NCBI GenBank assembly: GCA_030602885.1 | Contig: JAUVYV010000012.1 | Coordinates: forward strand, 20,346-84,345 | Reading direction: 5' to 3' | DNA: 64,000 nt | Source of the DNA: Phycisphaerales bacterium | GTDB lineage: Bacteria > Planctomycetota > Phycisphaerae > Sedimentisphaerales > Anaerobacaceae | In this document: positions 63,825 to 64,000 of the stretch, one piece after another | Numbering within the stretch: position 1 is the first letter of the stretch | Layout of the letters: each line of letters opens with the position of its first letter | Program-made: the position numbers and the translations under genes | Notes under the pieces: generated by a model | Seen by the model: the letters and a program-made list of their open reading frames with translations, nothing else | Told to the model about the DNA's origin: nothing | Database searches by the model: none

Positions 63825-64000
63825 TTGAGATGTTTCAATGTGAGGGGTGGTTGACGGCTTGGAGGCGGTGTTACGGGGGAGACGGCGGGTAAAACCCGCG
63901 GCTAAATATGAAATTGACACGGTCTGCGGCTGCGCAATGACATGTGGTTAAGGGGGCAGTAAGAGATGGAGATGAGGGTTTCGAAAAGGTTTGAGTGGGA

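Noticed and set aside
1-64000. CRISPR array
   Set aside because: Tandem repeats seen have no spacer architecture (units are contiguous, 7-34 bp), and no cas-like ORFs were recognised.
1-64000. tRNA or rRNA genes
   Set aside because: No T-arm GTTCRA context with a matching acceptor stem, and no rRNA-like block, was recognised by eye; a tRNAscan/Infernal run would be decisive.
1-64000. Transposase or integrase genes
   Set aside because: None of the longer ORFs shows DDE, HUH, tyrosine or serine recombinase motifs; mobile origin of islands is inferred only from repeats.

Overview
This 64 kb window looks like a planctomycete-type (Phycisphaerae-like) chromosome; that placement is inferred from dockerin-tailed secreted CAZymes, DUF1571/DUF6528-like proteins and a dense intergenic repeat landscape. 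From left to right: (i) a partial polyamine cassette (pyruvoyl arginine decarboxylase, agmatinase, deoxyhypusine-synthase-like), 1-2.4 kb. (ii) An L-rhamnose catabolic locus (rhaB, PHP protein, long ADH, rhaM, two UroD-like methyltransferase homologs, rhaA, NCS1-type permease, class II aldolase-SDR fusion, DeoR regulator), 2.6-17.3 kb. A candidate Type II restriction-modification pair sits seamlessly inside it at 8.29-10.0 kb. (iii) A fused 2-oxoacid dehydrogenase E1 alpha/beta gene. (iv) A repeat-rich accessory segment, 20.7-24.4 kb, with a class III cyclase-like gene, an Mrr-like nuclease gene and a nested stem-loop element. (v) A mixed region, 24.4-45.4 kb: secreted GH-like protein, LysR, HAD, pseudopilin-like operon, flavodoxin, NIPSNAP, a polyferredoxin gene bounded by 24-bp inverted repeats, nitronate monooxygenase-like, methyltransferase, ribokinase-like. 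(vi) Three very large secreted polysaccharide-active proteins, 45.5-59.3 kb, including a ~2.2k-aa protein with a GH30-like core. (vii) A four-gene RHH / GNAT-like / XRE / ImmA-IrrE operon, 61.2-63.5 kb, whose peptidase is frameshifted at a G7 homopolymer. The best candidates for new biology are the R-M pair inside the rhamnose operon, the inverted-repeat-bounded polyferredoxin cassette, the cyclase/Mrr neighbourhood with its nested hairpin, the RHH-GNAT-XRE-ImmA operon, and an unassigned GH-like domain shared by two secreted proteins. All calls are by reading the sequence; no database search was run.
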